Source: Bacillota bacterium
Lineage (GTDB): Bacteria > Bacillota > UBA4882 > UBA8346
Length of the DNA stretch: 47,855 bases
Assembly (NCBI GenBank): GCA_012728785.1
Contig: JAAYEK010000191.1
Location: forward strand, 1 to 47,855
Direction: 5' to 3'
In this document: positions 31,450-38,344 of the stretch, piece by piece
Numbering within the stretch: position 1 is the first letter of the stretch
Layout of the letters: each line of letters opens with the position of its first letter
Notes under the pieces: model-generated
Seen by the model: the letters and a program-made list of their open reading frames with translations, nothing else
The model's database searches: none
What the model was told of the DNA's origin: nothing
Made by a program: the position numbers and the translations under genes

Positions 31450-32625
31450 TTGGGTTCTAACCTCCTTTACTTCTTAATGTTGCTTATAATTCCGGTTGGA
31501 TGGCTAGTTATCGGCTGTTGCTTAAAGCTGAGCCTTTACCGGCAAGTATATGAATTGGAAAAATCCTTTGAGGTTGAGTTGGATGAAGTCCATTTAACGA
31601 AGAACATCCTTCGCCAAGTAATGAAAGCGACTAAAGCTTCAGCTGGGATTATCTATTGGTTTGATGAAAGTCGGAATAAATTTAAATTAAAGTCCATTGA
31701 GGGGATACCAACCGATCAATTAAATCAAGTCACCCAATTATTAACCAGAAAAGCCGGCCTACTGGAACGGATCTATAATGAACAGAAGGGTTTTTTAATT
31801 AGAAATATCGCTACCCATCCTCTAACTAGTGGGAATGCCGCTAATGAACTTGCTAAATTATACACCAGTATCTTGGCGCTTCCCTTAGATGCTAATCATA
31901 AAACCATTGGTATTTTAGTTATTATCAAAAAGAGTTCTGCTTTTGGAAAACGGGACCGGTTGTTGTTGGATCTTTTTGCGCCTCGAGTTGGGATTAATTT
32001 GGACCATTCCCGCCTCTATCGTTTGGCTTCGGATACCGCCTTAGAAAATGCTAAGTTATATGTGAATATTTCCAAACTTTATCATAAAGTCATTTTAGAC
32101 GGTCTTACCGGCTTATATAACCGGCATTTTTTAATGCAACGTTTAAAAGAAGAGATTAAAAAGGCTTATCGTTTTAAACAACCGCTTTCACTCATATTTA
32201 CCGATATAGATCTTTTTAAACAAATTAATGATCAGTACGGGCACTCCACTGGAGACCAAGTATTAATAGAATTTAGCGACTTATTAAAAAAATCCATCCG
32301 GGAATTTGATTTAGCGTGCCGTTTTGGTGGAGAGGAATTTGTTATTTTACTACCGCAAACTGATCTGGATAGTGCTTTTCTTTTAGCGGAAAGGTTAAGA
32401 GAAAAAACAGCCGCTACTTTTTTTTGTATGGATAGTATCAGAACTAGAATCAGCGCCAGTTTCGGTATCAGCTCTTTAGCAAATACCGAGGACTGTGTAA
32501 TAAGTAATCTGGATGACGAGGCTTTGAATAAAATTGGTGAAAATTTACTAACTTGGGCTGATAAGGCATTGTATCGCGCCAAAAAGGCCGGACGTAATAA
32601 AGTGATCACCTATGAAATCAGCTAA
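31450..32625 (+). CDS. Diguanylate cyclase with GAF domain
   Basis: Makes c-di-GMP from GTP. 391 residues: one N-terminal membrane helix (about 3-25), a GAF-like sensor (about 50-195), then GGDEF (about 225-390). The active-site motif is GGEEF at 293-297, and the inhibitory RxxD site (REFD, 284-287) is exactly five residues before it, so product feedback is likely. DGLTGLYNRHFL opens the domain. TTG 31450 is chosen because AAGGGTGG lies 8 nt upstream and covers the GTG at 31438. No EAL domain. A PilZ protein is encoded 4.4 kb downstream. Confidence 0.9.
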   Translation: MGSNLLYFLMLLIIPVGWLVIGCCLKLSLYRQVYELEKSFEVELDEVHLTKNILRQVMKATKASAGIIYWFDESRNKFKLKSIEGIPTDQLNQVTQLLTRKAGLLERIYNEQKGFLIRNIATHPLTSGNAANELAKLYTSILALPLDANHKTIGILVIIKKSSAFGKRDRLLLDLFAPRVGINLDHSRLYRLASDTALENAKLYVNISKLYHKVILDGLTGLYNRHFLMQRLKEEIKKAYRFKQPLSLIFTDIDLFKQINDQYGHSTGDQVLIEFSDLLKKSIREFDLACRFGGEEFVILLPQTDLDSAFLLAERLREKTAATFFCMDSIRTRISASFGISSLANTEDCVISNLDDEALNKIGENLLTWADKALYRAKKAGRNKVITYEIS

Positions 32626-32711
32626 AACCATTAGAAAAATGGATATTTTTTAAGTGTCGGTAAAGGATAAAGCAAAGCAGCGTCGAATAATTCTGTTGAG
32701 GTGTCCATATT

Positions 32712-33983
32712 TTGTTTTTAGATCAAACTAAGATATTTATTAAGTCAGGTAATGGTGGTTCGGGAGCGGCCAGTTTTCGACGGGAAAAATATGTTCCGCG
32801 GGGCGGCCCTGATGGCGGGGACGGGGGGCGGGGCGGCGATATAATTATGGCAGCTACCCAAGATTTAAACACATTAAGTAATTTCCGTTATCAACAGCGT
32901 TTTCGGGCCGGACACGGCGAATCCGGCAGTGGTGCTAATCGTTTCGGAAAAGCCGGTGAAGATATACTGATTAAAGTACCGGTTGGCACATTAATCAAAA
33001 ATGTGGATACTGGTAAGATTATCGCCGACTTAAATGAGTCCGGCCGAGAAATTGTAATCCTAAAAGGAGGTCGCGGAGGCAGAGGCAATACTCATTTTGC
33101 GACTTCCACCCGTCAAACCCCACAATTTGCCGAAAAAGGCGAACCTGGAAGGGAATTAACCCTGGAATTGGAGTTAAAACTTTTGGCCGATGTAGGTTTG
33201 ATCGGGTTTCCTAATGCGGGAAAATCATCTCTCTTGACCAGAATTTCAGCAGCTCGGCCCAAAGTGGCTGATTATCCCTTTACTACTCTAGAACCTAATT
33301 TAGGAGTTGTTGATCATAAATCCGAAAGCTTTGTAGCGGTAGATATTCCGGGATTAATCGAGGGCGCTCATCAAGGGATCGGTTTGGGGCACCAGTTTTT
33401 AAGACATATTGAAAGGACTAGGCTTTTAGTTCATATAGTGGATTTATCAGGATTGTCAGGGCGTGATCCTTATCAAGACTATTTGAAGATCAACGAGGAA
33501 TTAAGATTGTATAATCCTCAATTGGCCGATAAGGAACAAATTATTGTCGCCAATAAAATTGATTTACCGGAATCCCGGGTTGCTTGGGAAACCTTTAAAT
33601 CTCAAGTTTCGGTAGGAAAGGTAATTCCAATCTCCGCCGCAACCGGTGAGGGAATAGATATACTGCTTGATCTGATAATTGAGAAATTGGCGACTATTCC
33701 CAAATATCTAACCGAGTATTCTATGGAAAGCTGGAAAACCGATGACCGTCAGGAGACGGCTGTAACTGAAATTGTTAAAGAGGATCAAACATATCGGGTT
33801 AAAAATACAGCGTTGGAAAAGAGAATTCTACGTTATGATTTAGAAAACGAGTATTCCTTGCAAAGCTTTCAAAGACTTCTAAAAAGATGGGGTATTCCGG
33901 AGGCATTAGTTGAAGCGGGTATTAAAGAAGGTGATTTGGTTCGGATTGGCGATTTTGAATTTTCATTTTTAAGCGATGATTAA
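32712..33983 (+). CDS. obg: GTPase Obg
   Basis: Ribosome-associated GTPase involved in 50S assembly, stress and sporulation control. 423 residues in three domains: the glycine-rich Obg fold (GPDGGDGGRGGDII, GGRGGRGNTHFA), the G domain (GFPNAGKSSLL, the VDIPGLIEGA switch, NKID) and the C-terminal OCT domain (about 345-423, ending in the IGDFEFSF type). TTG start with GAGGTG 8 nt upstream. The usual rplU-rpmA partners are not upstream; the diguanylate cyclase is. A clear terminator follows. Confidence 0.96.
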   Translation: MFLDQTKIFIKSGNGGSGAASFRREKYVPRGGPDGGDGGRGGDIIMAATQDLNTLSNFRYQQRFRAGHGESGSGANRFGKAGEDILIKVPVGTLIKNVDTGKIIADLNESGREIVILKGGRGGRGNTHFATSTRQTPQFAEKGEPGRELTLELELKLLADVGLIGFPNAGKSSLLTRISAARPKVADYPFTTLEPNLGVVDHKSESFVAVDIPGLIEGAHQGIGLGHQFLRHIERTRLLVHIVDLSGLSGRDPYQDYLKINEELRLYNPQLADKEQIIVANKIDLPESRVAWETFKSQVSVGKVIPISAATGEGIDILLDLIIEKLATIPKYLTEYSMESWKTDDRQETAVTEIVKEDQTYRVKNTALEKRILRYDLENEYSLQSFQRLLKRWGIPEALVEAGIKEGDLVRIGDFEFSFLSDD

Positions 33984-34020
33984 ATCGAAAAGTATTAAAG
34001 ACACATACCTGAAAATTTTA

Positions 34021-34043
34021 GTGAAGCTTAGCTTCACTTTTTT
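34021..34043 (+). terminator. Rho-independent terminator after obg
   Basis: GTGAAGC (34021-34027), a TTA loop and GCTTCAC (34031-34037) form a 7-bp stem, followed by TTTTTT. It separates obg from yhbY. Confidence 0.85.
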
Positions 34044-34073
34044 AGTTCTTTAAAACAAATTTTTTAAACTGTC

Positions 34074-34102
34074 TTATCGAAAGTAGACCGATATGCTATA
34101 AT
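34074..34102 (+). promoter_or_regulatory. Candidate sigma-A promoter for yhbY-proB-nadD
   Basis: TATAAT at 34097-34102 with a weak TTATCG (34074-34079) 17 bp upstream. The -10 box contains the first two bases of the ATG at 34101, which argues for the TTG at 34134 as the real yhbY start. Confidence 0.55.
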
Positions 34103-34133
34103 GTTTCCAAAATCTGATGAGAGAAGGTATGAA

Positions 34134-34439
34134 TTGCTTACCAATAAACAACGGAATATTTTAAGGGCGATTGGAAATAGCTTAGAGCCGATTTTAATTA
34201 TTGGGAAAAGTGGAATCACTGCAAACATTCTTAATCAACTTGATGAGGCCTTAACCGCCCGGGAGTTGGTCAAAGGAAGGATCTTACCCCGGCAGGGTTT
34301 GGATGTTAAAGAAATCGCCGCAGAATTGGCTGAACAAACCGGGGCCCTCATTGTCCAAACCATTGGGTGCAATTTTATCCTTTATAGAGCTCCCCAGGAT
34401 GGCGCCGCCAGTAAAATCGATTGGGGACAGGAGCGCTAA
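34134..34439 (+). CDS. yhbY: YhbY-family RNA-binding protein (CRM domain)
   Basis: Small ribosome-assembly factor with a CRM RNA-binding fold that associates with pre-50S particles. 101 residues from TTG 34134. Seen: LTNKQRNILRAIGN at the start, the GxxG loop in LIIGKSGITANI, then LVKGRIL and CNFILYR at the end. GAGAAGGT lies 5 nt before the TTG; an ATG at 34101 overlaps the promoter. It is followed at once by proB (TAA then TTG). The place after obg is a common order in Bacillota. Confidence 0.9.
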   Translation: MLTNKQRNILRAIGNSLEPILIIGKSGITANILNQLDEALTARELVKGRILPRQGLDVKEIAAELAEQTGALIVQTIGCNFILYRAPQDGAASKIDWGQER

Positions 34440-34440
34440 A

Positions 34441-35565
34441 TTGGACTATCTAAAAGATTTAAAAGCTGCCAGACGCATTGTGGTTAAAGTAGGAACCAGC
34501 ACACTAACCCATAATACCGGTAAGTTGAATATAAACCGGATGGAAATATTAATCCGGCAATTAGCTGATCTGCGAAACCAAGACCGGGAAGTAGTTTTGG
34601 TAACCTCCGGCGCGGTGGGGGTCGGGATCGGCCGGTTAGGTTTGGCCCAACGGCCGGCCACAATAGTGCAACGCCAGGCTTTAGCCGCTATCGGCCAAGG
34701 TTTATTAATGCAGATATATGAAAAATTATTTTCGGAGTACGGCCAAACTGTCGCCCAAATATTGTTGACCCGCAGTGATATTAGCGACCGAAAACGTTAT
34801 TTGAACGCCAGAAATACAATTTTAGCGTTATTGGATTACAATGTGATCCCGATTATTAATGAGAACGATACGGTTGCCACTGAAGAATTAAAGATCGGAC
34901 AAAATGATACCTTATCCGCTTTAGTAGCGGGATTGATCGAAGCCGATCTCTTGGTTTTATTATCCGATGTTGATGGTCTCTATTCGGCAGATCCTAAAAA
35001 GAATAAAGATGCACAACTAATCCCGTTAGTCACGGAGATAACGCCTGAAATATCCTCCATGGCAGAGGGCGCCGGTTCCCAATTTGGCACCGGTGGCATG
35101 ATTACCAAACTGGAGGCGGCCAAAATGGCTACCGCTGCTGGAACTTCTATGGTTTTAATGAACGGCAGCAAGCCGTCACGGATTCAACATGTTTTTCACG
35201 GCAAGCCGGTTGGGACCGTTTTTTTAAGTTCACCGACTGTTGTTTCTAGCCGTAAACGGTGGATCGCTTATGGGCCTCAAGTTGCCGGAGAGCTTGTTGT
35301 AGATTCTGGAGCTGAGCAAGCCTTAATCAAACAAAGTAAGAGTTTATTACCTTCAGGAGTGATCAAGATTAACGGCAATTTTGAAGAAGGCGATCTAGTT
35401 AAGATCGTCAACAACGAACACCGGGAATTGGGACGTGGCTTAACCAATTATGGGAGAGAACAACTTTTAAAAATTATTGGGAAAAAATGCGCGGAAATAG
35501 AAACGATCCTCGGTTTTAAAACCGCTGACGAAGTAGTGCATAGAGATAATTTAGTAATTACTTAA
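34441..35565 (+). CDS. proB: Glutamate 5-kinase
   Basis: Phosphorylates glutamate in the first step of proline synthesis. 374 residues. The amino-acid kinase domain shows RRIVVKVGTSTLT, VTSGAVGVGIGRL, INENDTVATEE and GTGGMITKLEAAKMA. The last 75 residues or so form the PUA domain (GELVVDSGAEQALI onward). TTG 34441 is the start, with ACAGGAGCG upstream and one base after the yhbY stop. proA, usually next, is absent; nadD follows. The proline pathway would need proA elsewhere. Confidence 0.95.
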   Translation: MDYLKDLKAARRIVVKVGTSTLTHNTGKLNINRMEILIRQLADLRNQDREVVLVTSGAVGVGIGRLGLAQRPATIVQRQALAAIGQGLLMQIYEKLFSEYGQTVAQILLTRSDISDRKRYLNARNTILALLDYNVIPIINENDTVATEELKIGQNDTLSALVAGLIEADLLVLLSDVDGLYSADPKKNKDAQLIPLVTEITPEISSMAEGAGSQFGTGGMITKLEAAKMATAAGTSMVLMNGSKPSRIQHVFHGKPVGTVFLSSPTVVSSRKRWIAYGPQVAGELVVDSGAEQALIKQSKSLLPSGVIKINGNFEEGDLVKIVNNEHRELGRGLTNYGREQLLKIIGKKCAEIETILGFKTADEVVHRDNLVIT

Positions 35566-35583
35566 GTTTTACGGAGGTAAAAA

Positions 35584-36186
35584 ATGTTCGGAATCTTAGG
35601 CGGGACCTTTGACCCTATTCATTGTGGACATTTAGTTTTGGCAGAAAAAGCTAGAGAAGCTTTTCAATTGGAAAAAGTGATTGTGGTCCCTGCCGCTATT
35701 CCCCCTCACAAAATCGGGGAGGTAGCTACGGAAGCCTGTCATCGTTTGAAAATGGTTGAATTGGCCATTCGGGGAAATCCCTGGTTTGAAGTATCAACAG
35801 TAGAATTAGACCGGGAAGGACCTTCCTATTCCATTGATACTATTTACGAATTGAGGAAGACTTTTGGTAGTTCCGAAACAGCTCTAATAATGGGCTTTGA
35901 TTCGTTATTAGAACTTTACTCCTGGAAAAATTATCGGTCGATTTTAGCAGAAACCAAAATTATTACCGCTTTTCGCCCCGGTTATCCTATTTTGTCAGAT
36001 GATCAAAACTGGCCTTCATTTTTAGAAGATTATCGTAGTCAAATCTTAAAATTAGAAGCTCCGTTACTGGATATTTCTTCAACTTGGCTTCGAGTAGAAC
36101 TGATGTTGGGACGTTCTGTAAAATATCTAGTTCCTGACCTTGTGATTGATTATATTAACTCCAACGGATTATATCGGGATTTATAG
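35584..36186 (+). CDS. nadD: Nicotinate-nucleotide adenylyltransferase
   Basis: Makes nicotinic acid adenine dinucleotide from NaMN and ATP in NAD synthesis. 200 residues with the GILGGTFDPIHCGHL nucleotide-binding motif (G-x-F-x-P-x-H-x-G-H) at the N-terminus and ISSTWLR near 160, the family's SxTxxR-like motif. VVPAAIPPHK matches the substrate-binding loop. GGAGG precedes the ATG. It lies between proB and an RRM gene, with yqeK and rsfS further down, as in many Bacillota but with two genes inserted. Confidence 0.95.
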   Translation: MFGILGGTFDPIHCGHLVLAEKAREAFQLEKVIVVPAAIPPHKIGEVATEACHRLKMVELAIRGNPWFEVSTVELDREGPSYSIDTIYELRKTFGSSETALIMGFDSLLELYSWKNYRSILAETKIITAFRPGYPILSDDQNWPSFLEDYRSQILKLEAPLLDISSTWLRVELMLGRSVKYLVPDLVIDYINSNGLYRDL

Positions 36187-36371
36187 ACCGTTAAACACAC
36201 TTTATTTTTACTGGTGGCTATATTTTACATAACGACCGGCTTGAGAGCTTCGGTCAAAGGTAAATGGTATAGCCTTTTTTTTTTGACGCAAACTATAATT
36301 AAAGTTTTTAAGTTGGACTGAAAGATCATGATTAGACCAACTTTGTCCGAAGAAAGAGAGGTGAAAATGGG

Positions 36372-36629
36372 GTGACTAAAACACTTTACGTCGGCAATCT
36401 ACCATGGTCCACTACAAAGGAGGACTTGGCCGCTTTTTTTGCGGATTTTGCTGAAGTAAAAGCCAGTCGGGTAATTACCGACCCCATTAATGGTCGTTCA
36501 AAGGGTTTTGGCTTTATTGAAGTCGAAGATCAAGATGTGGAACGAGTGATTGATGCGGCGAACGGCAAAGATATGGGTGGCAGAGAGATAATTGTTAATG
36601 AGGCCAAACCAAGGCAGCCAAAAATGTAA
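36372..36629 (+). CDS. Single-RRM RNA-binding protein
   Basis: 85 residues forming one RNA recognition motif. RNP2 is LYVGNL (residues 4-9) and RNP1 is SKGFGFIEV (about 43-51), both with their aromatic residues. GTG start with GAGAGGTG 8 nt upstream; a 185-base leader separates it from nadD. Small RRM proteins occur in cyanobacteria and scattered other bacteria, some linked to cold response; the role here is unknown. It sits inside the nadD-yqeK block and has its own terminator, so it looks like an independent gene. Confidence 0.9.
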   Translation: MTKTLYVGNLPWSTTKEDLAAFFADFAEVKASRVITDPINGRSKGFGFIEVEDQDVERVIDAANGKDMGGREIIVNEAKPRQPKM

Positions 36630-36994
36630 TTATTTCGGTGAAATCATTTGACTTCCAAACCCATATGTTTCATAAGTGCTAGCGTTTAGCCAAAAAGCAT
36701 TTGATTTTAAAAAGAATACACTTGCGGATATTATTATTGATGGAATAAGGTGATAACGCTAACACCTTATTCTTTTTATAAATTAAGAGCAAAATGGTCT
36801 TATGATAATCAATAAAAATTTTTTAATTTTTTTTTAAAAGAGGAGGGTATTCCTGTTAATTAGCGAAATATAAAATAATACCAAATCATCTTTATCATCT
36901 GTCAACCAACGAAAAAAGCTTAAAATCAAAAGATTAAACCGATTTTTGACTTCTTTTATAATTAGGAACGGTCAACATTCAAGTTTATATTGTT
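36630..36994. other. 365-base gap between RRM and PilZ genes
   Basis: Apart from the terminator at 36743-36777 this gap is AT-rich and shows no gene. GAGGAGGG at 36840-36847 looks like an RBS but only tiny frames follow. A TATAAT near 36958 has no convincing -35 partner. Confidence 0.5.
36743..36777 (+). terminator. Rho-independent terminator after the RRM gene
   Basis: GAATAAGGTG (36743-36752) pairs perfectly with CACCTTATTC (36763-36772) around a 10-nt loop, followed by TTTTT. Confidence 0.9.
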
Positions 36995-37378
36995 ATGGAA
37001 AGGAATGTGGCTACAGTGATTGAAAAGCGTAATTTTTCCAGGGTAGACTTTAAAAAGGAAGTTGAAATCCATGTTAGCGGAAGAAAATATTCCGGTTTTA
37101 TTGAAAATTTGAGCTTGAAAGGGGCATATATTAAAACACCCCATAAATTGCAAGCTGGAGACCAAGTGGAGATTGTGATCCATTTAGCGGGTGATGACGA
37201 CTTTGATATTTACCTACAAGGTAAAACCGTCCGGTTAACCGAGGATGGCGCAGGAATCCTCTTTGAAAAGCTGGATTTAGGTTCTTTTTCACACCTTAGA
37301 AATATAATCGCATATAATTATGGAGACGATGACGCGGTGATGGAAGAATTTTTTAATTACCATAAAGGTGAATCCTAA
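36995..37378 (+). CDS. PilZ-domain protein, candidate c-di-GMP receptor
   Basis: 127 residues, almost all PilZ domain. The two c-di-GMP motifs are intact: RNFSR (RxxxR) near residue 13 and ENLSLKGAYIKT (NxSxxG) near 38. Length and lack of other domains suggest a small adaptor. The start is uncertain: no RBS precedes ATG 36995, whereas GAAAGGA (36998-37004) would serve a GTG at 37016 (MIEKRNFSRVDF), which keeps the whole domain. It could read c-di-GMP made by the cyclase upstream. It is followed after 24 nt by yqeK. Confidence 0.82.
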   Translation: MERNVATVIEKRNFSRVDFKKEVEIHVSGRKYSGFIENLSLKGAYIKTPHKLQAGDQVEIVIHLAGDDDFDIYLQGKTVRLTEDGAGILFEKLDLGSFSHLRNIIAYNYGDDDAVMEEFFNYHKGES

Positions 37379-37402
37379 CAAACTTTTAGAAAGGTCTTAT
37401 TA

Positions 37403-37978
37403 ATGCAGCGGACCGAGATCATCAATTTGTTAAGTAAAACCCTCTCTAAACCCCGTTTTGACCATTGCCTAAGTGTGGAATCCATGGCTCTTGAACTTGC
37501 CGATCACTTTCATATATCCTCGGAAATCCTATCTCCTGCTGCCTTACTTCATGATTTGTGCCGGGAATATAGCCGGGAGAAACTCTTGAAACTAGCAGCC
37601 GGTTTTGATATAGTAGTAGACGATATTGAAAAGGCAGAGCCATTATTGCTCCATGGTTCTATAGCAGCAGCGATAGCTGAAAAAAATCTCAACATTAACA
37701 ATAGTTTAGTTTTAGAAGCGGTTCGGTTCCATATCACCGGAGCCCCGAACATGGCTCCTTTAGCTAAATTAATTTTTATTGCTGATTTCATCGAACCCGG
37801 CCGGACTTTCGAACAAGCGCGAATCTTAAGGGAAATGGCTTTCAAACTTTCTCCGGATCAATTACTATTAAAGGTCTATAATCGTTCTATTGAGTTTGTA
37901 ATTAGACAAGGTTACCTAATCCATCCTAGAACGGTTGCGGGGAGAAACGAATTAATTATGAAAGGTGTTACCGATTAA
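37403..37978 (+). CDS. yqeK: YqeK-family HD-domain hydrolase
   Basis: HD-fold metal-dependent phosphohydrolase; YqeK proteins are known to cleave diadenosine tetraphosphate (Ap4A) symmetrically. 191 residues. Seen: FDHCLSVESMALELA, the HD pair in AALLHDLCREYS, the later His in LLHGSIAAAIAEK and AVRFHITG, and FIADFIEPGR. Its place after nadD and just before rsfS is the conserved order. The stop is 2 nt before the rsfS ATG. Confidence 0.9.
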   Translation: MQRTEIINLLSKTLSKPRFDHCLSVESMALELADHFHISSEILSPAALLHDLCREYSREKLLKLAAGFDIVVDDIEKAEPLLLHGSIAAAIAEKNLNINNSLVLEAVRFHITGAPNMAPLAKLIFIADFIEPGRTFEQARILREMAFKLSPDQLLLKVYNRSIEFVIRQGYLIHPRTVAGRNELIMKGVTD

Positions 37979-37980
37979 TA

Positions 37981-38313
37981 ATGGATCCTTTATTAAAAAT
38001 TGCTTTTGAAGCAGTGAACGAAAAAAAGGCCATTAAGCCTGTAATTTTGGATTTAAGAAATTTATCGGGCGTAACTGACTTTTTTTTAATTTGTTCCGGT
38101 CAAAACCAGGTACAGGTAAGAGCGATCGCTGATAATGTTCTGGATAAGATTGAAGAAGAAGGGCTAAAGCTCCCTCTAAAGGAAGGATATCAAGATGGGA
38201 TATGGGTTTTACTTGACTTTGGTAATTTAGTGATTCACGTTTTACAAGAATGGGAAAGGGAATTTTATGCATTGGAGCAACTATGGCATGATGCTGAGGT
38301 TGTTCAATTATAG
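37981..38313 (+). CDS. rsfS: Ribosomal silencing factor RsfS
   Basis: Binds ribosomal protein uL14 and blocks subunit joining under starvation. 110 residues. Family motifs: LDLRNLSGVTDFFLICSGQN, then VRAIADNVLDKIEEEGL, DGIWVLLDFGNLVIHVLQ and the C-terminal EFYALEQLWHDA. The ATG is two bases after the yqeK stop. leuS follows 31 nt downstream, so all three are probably co-transcribed. Confidence 0.95.
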   Translation: MDPLLKIAFEAVNEKKAIKPVILDLRNLSGVTDFFLICSGQNQVQVRAIADNVLDKIEEEGLKLPLKEGYQDGIWVLLDFGNLVIHVLQEWEREFYALEQLWHDAEVVQL

Positions 38314-38344
38314 ATAACGGTTAGGCAAATTGGAGGCAACTACA

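Noticed and set aside
36200-36295. T-run of about ten before the RRM gene as a terminator for nadD
   Set aside because: No stable stem lies next to the T-run; the short GACCG/CGGTC stem is too far upstream.
38314-38344. Possible T-box before leuS
   Set aside because: Only 31 nt separate rsfS and leuS, too short for a T-box leader.
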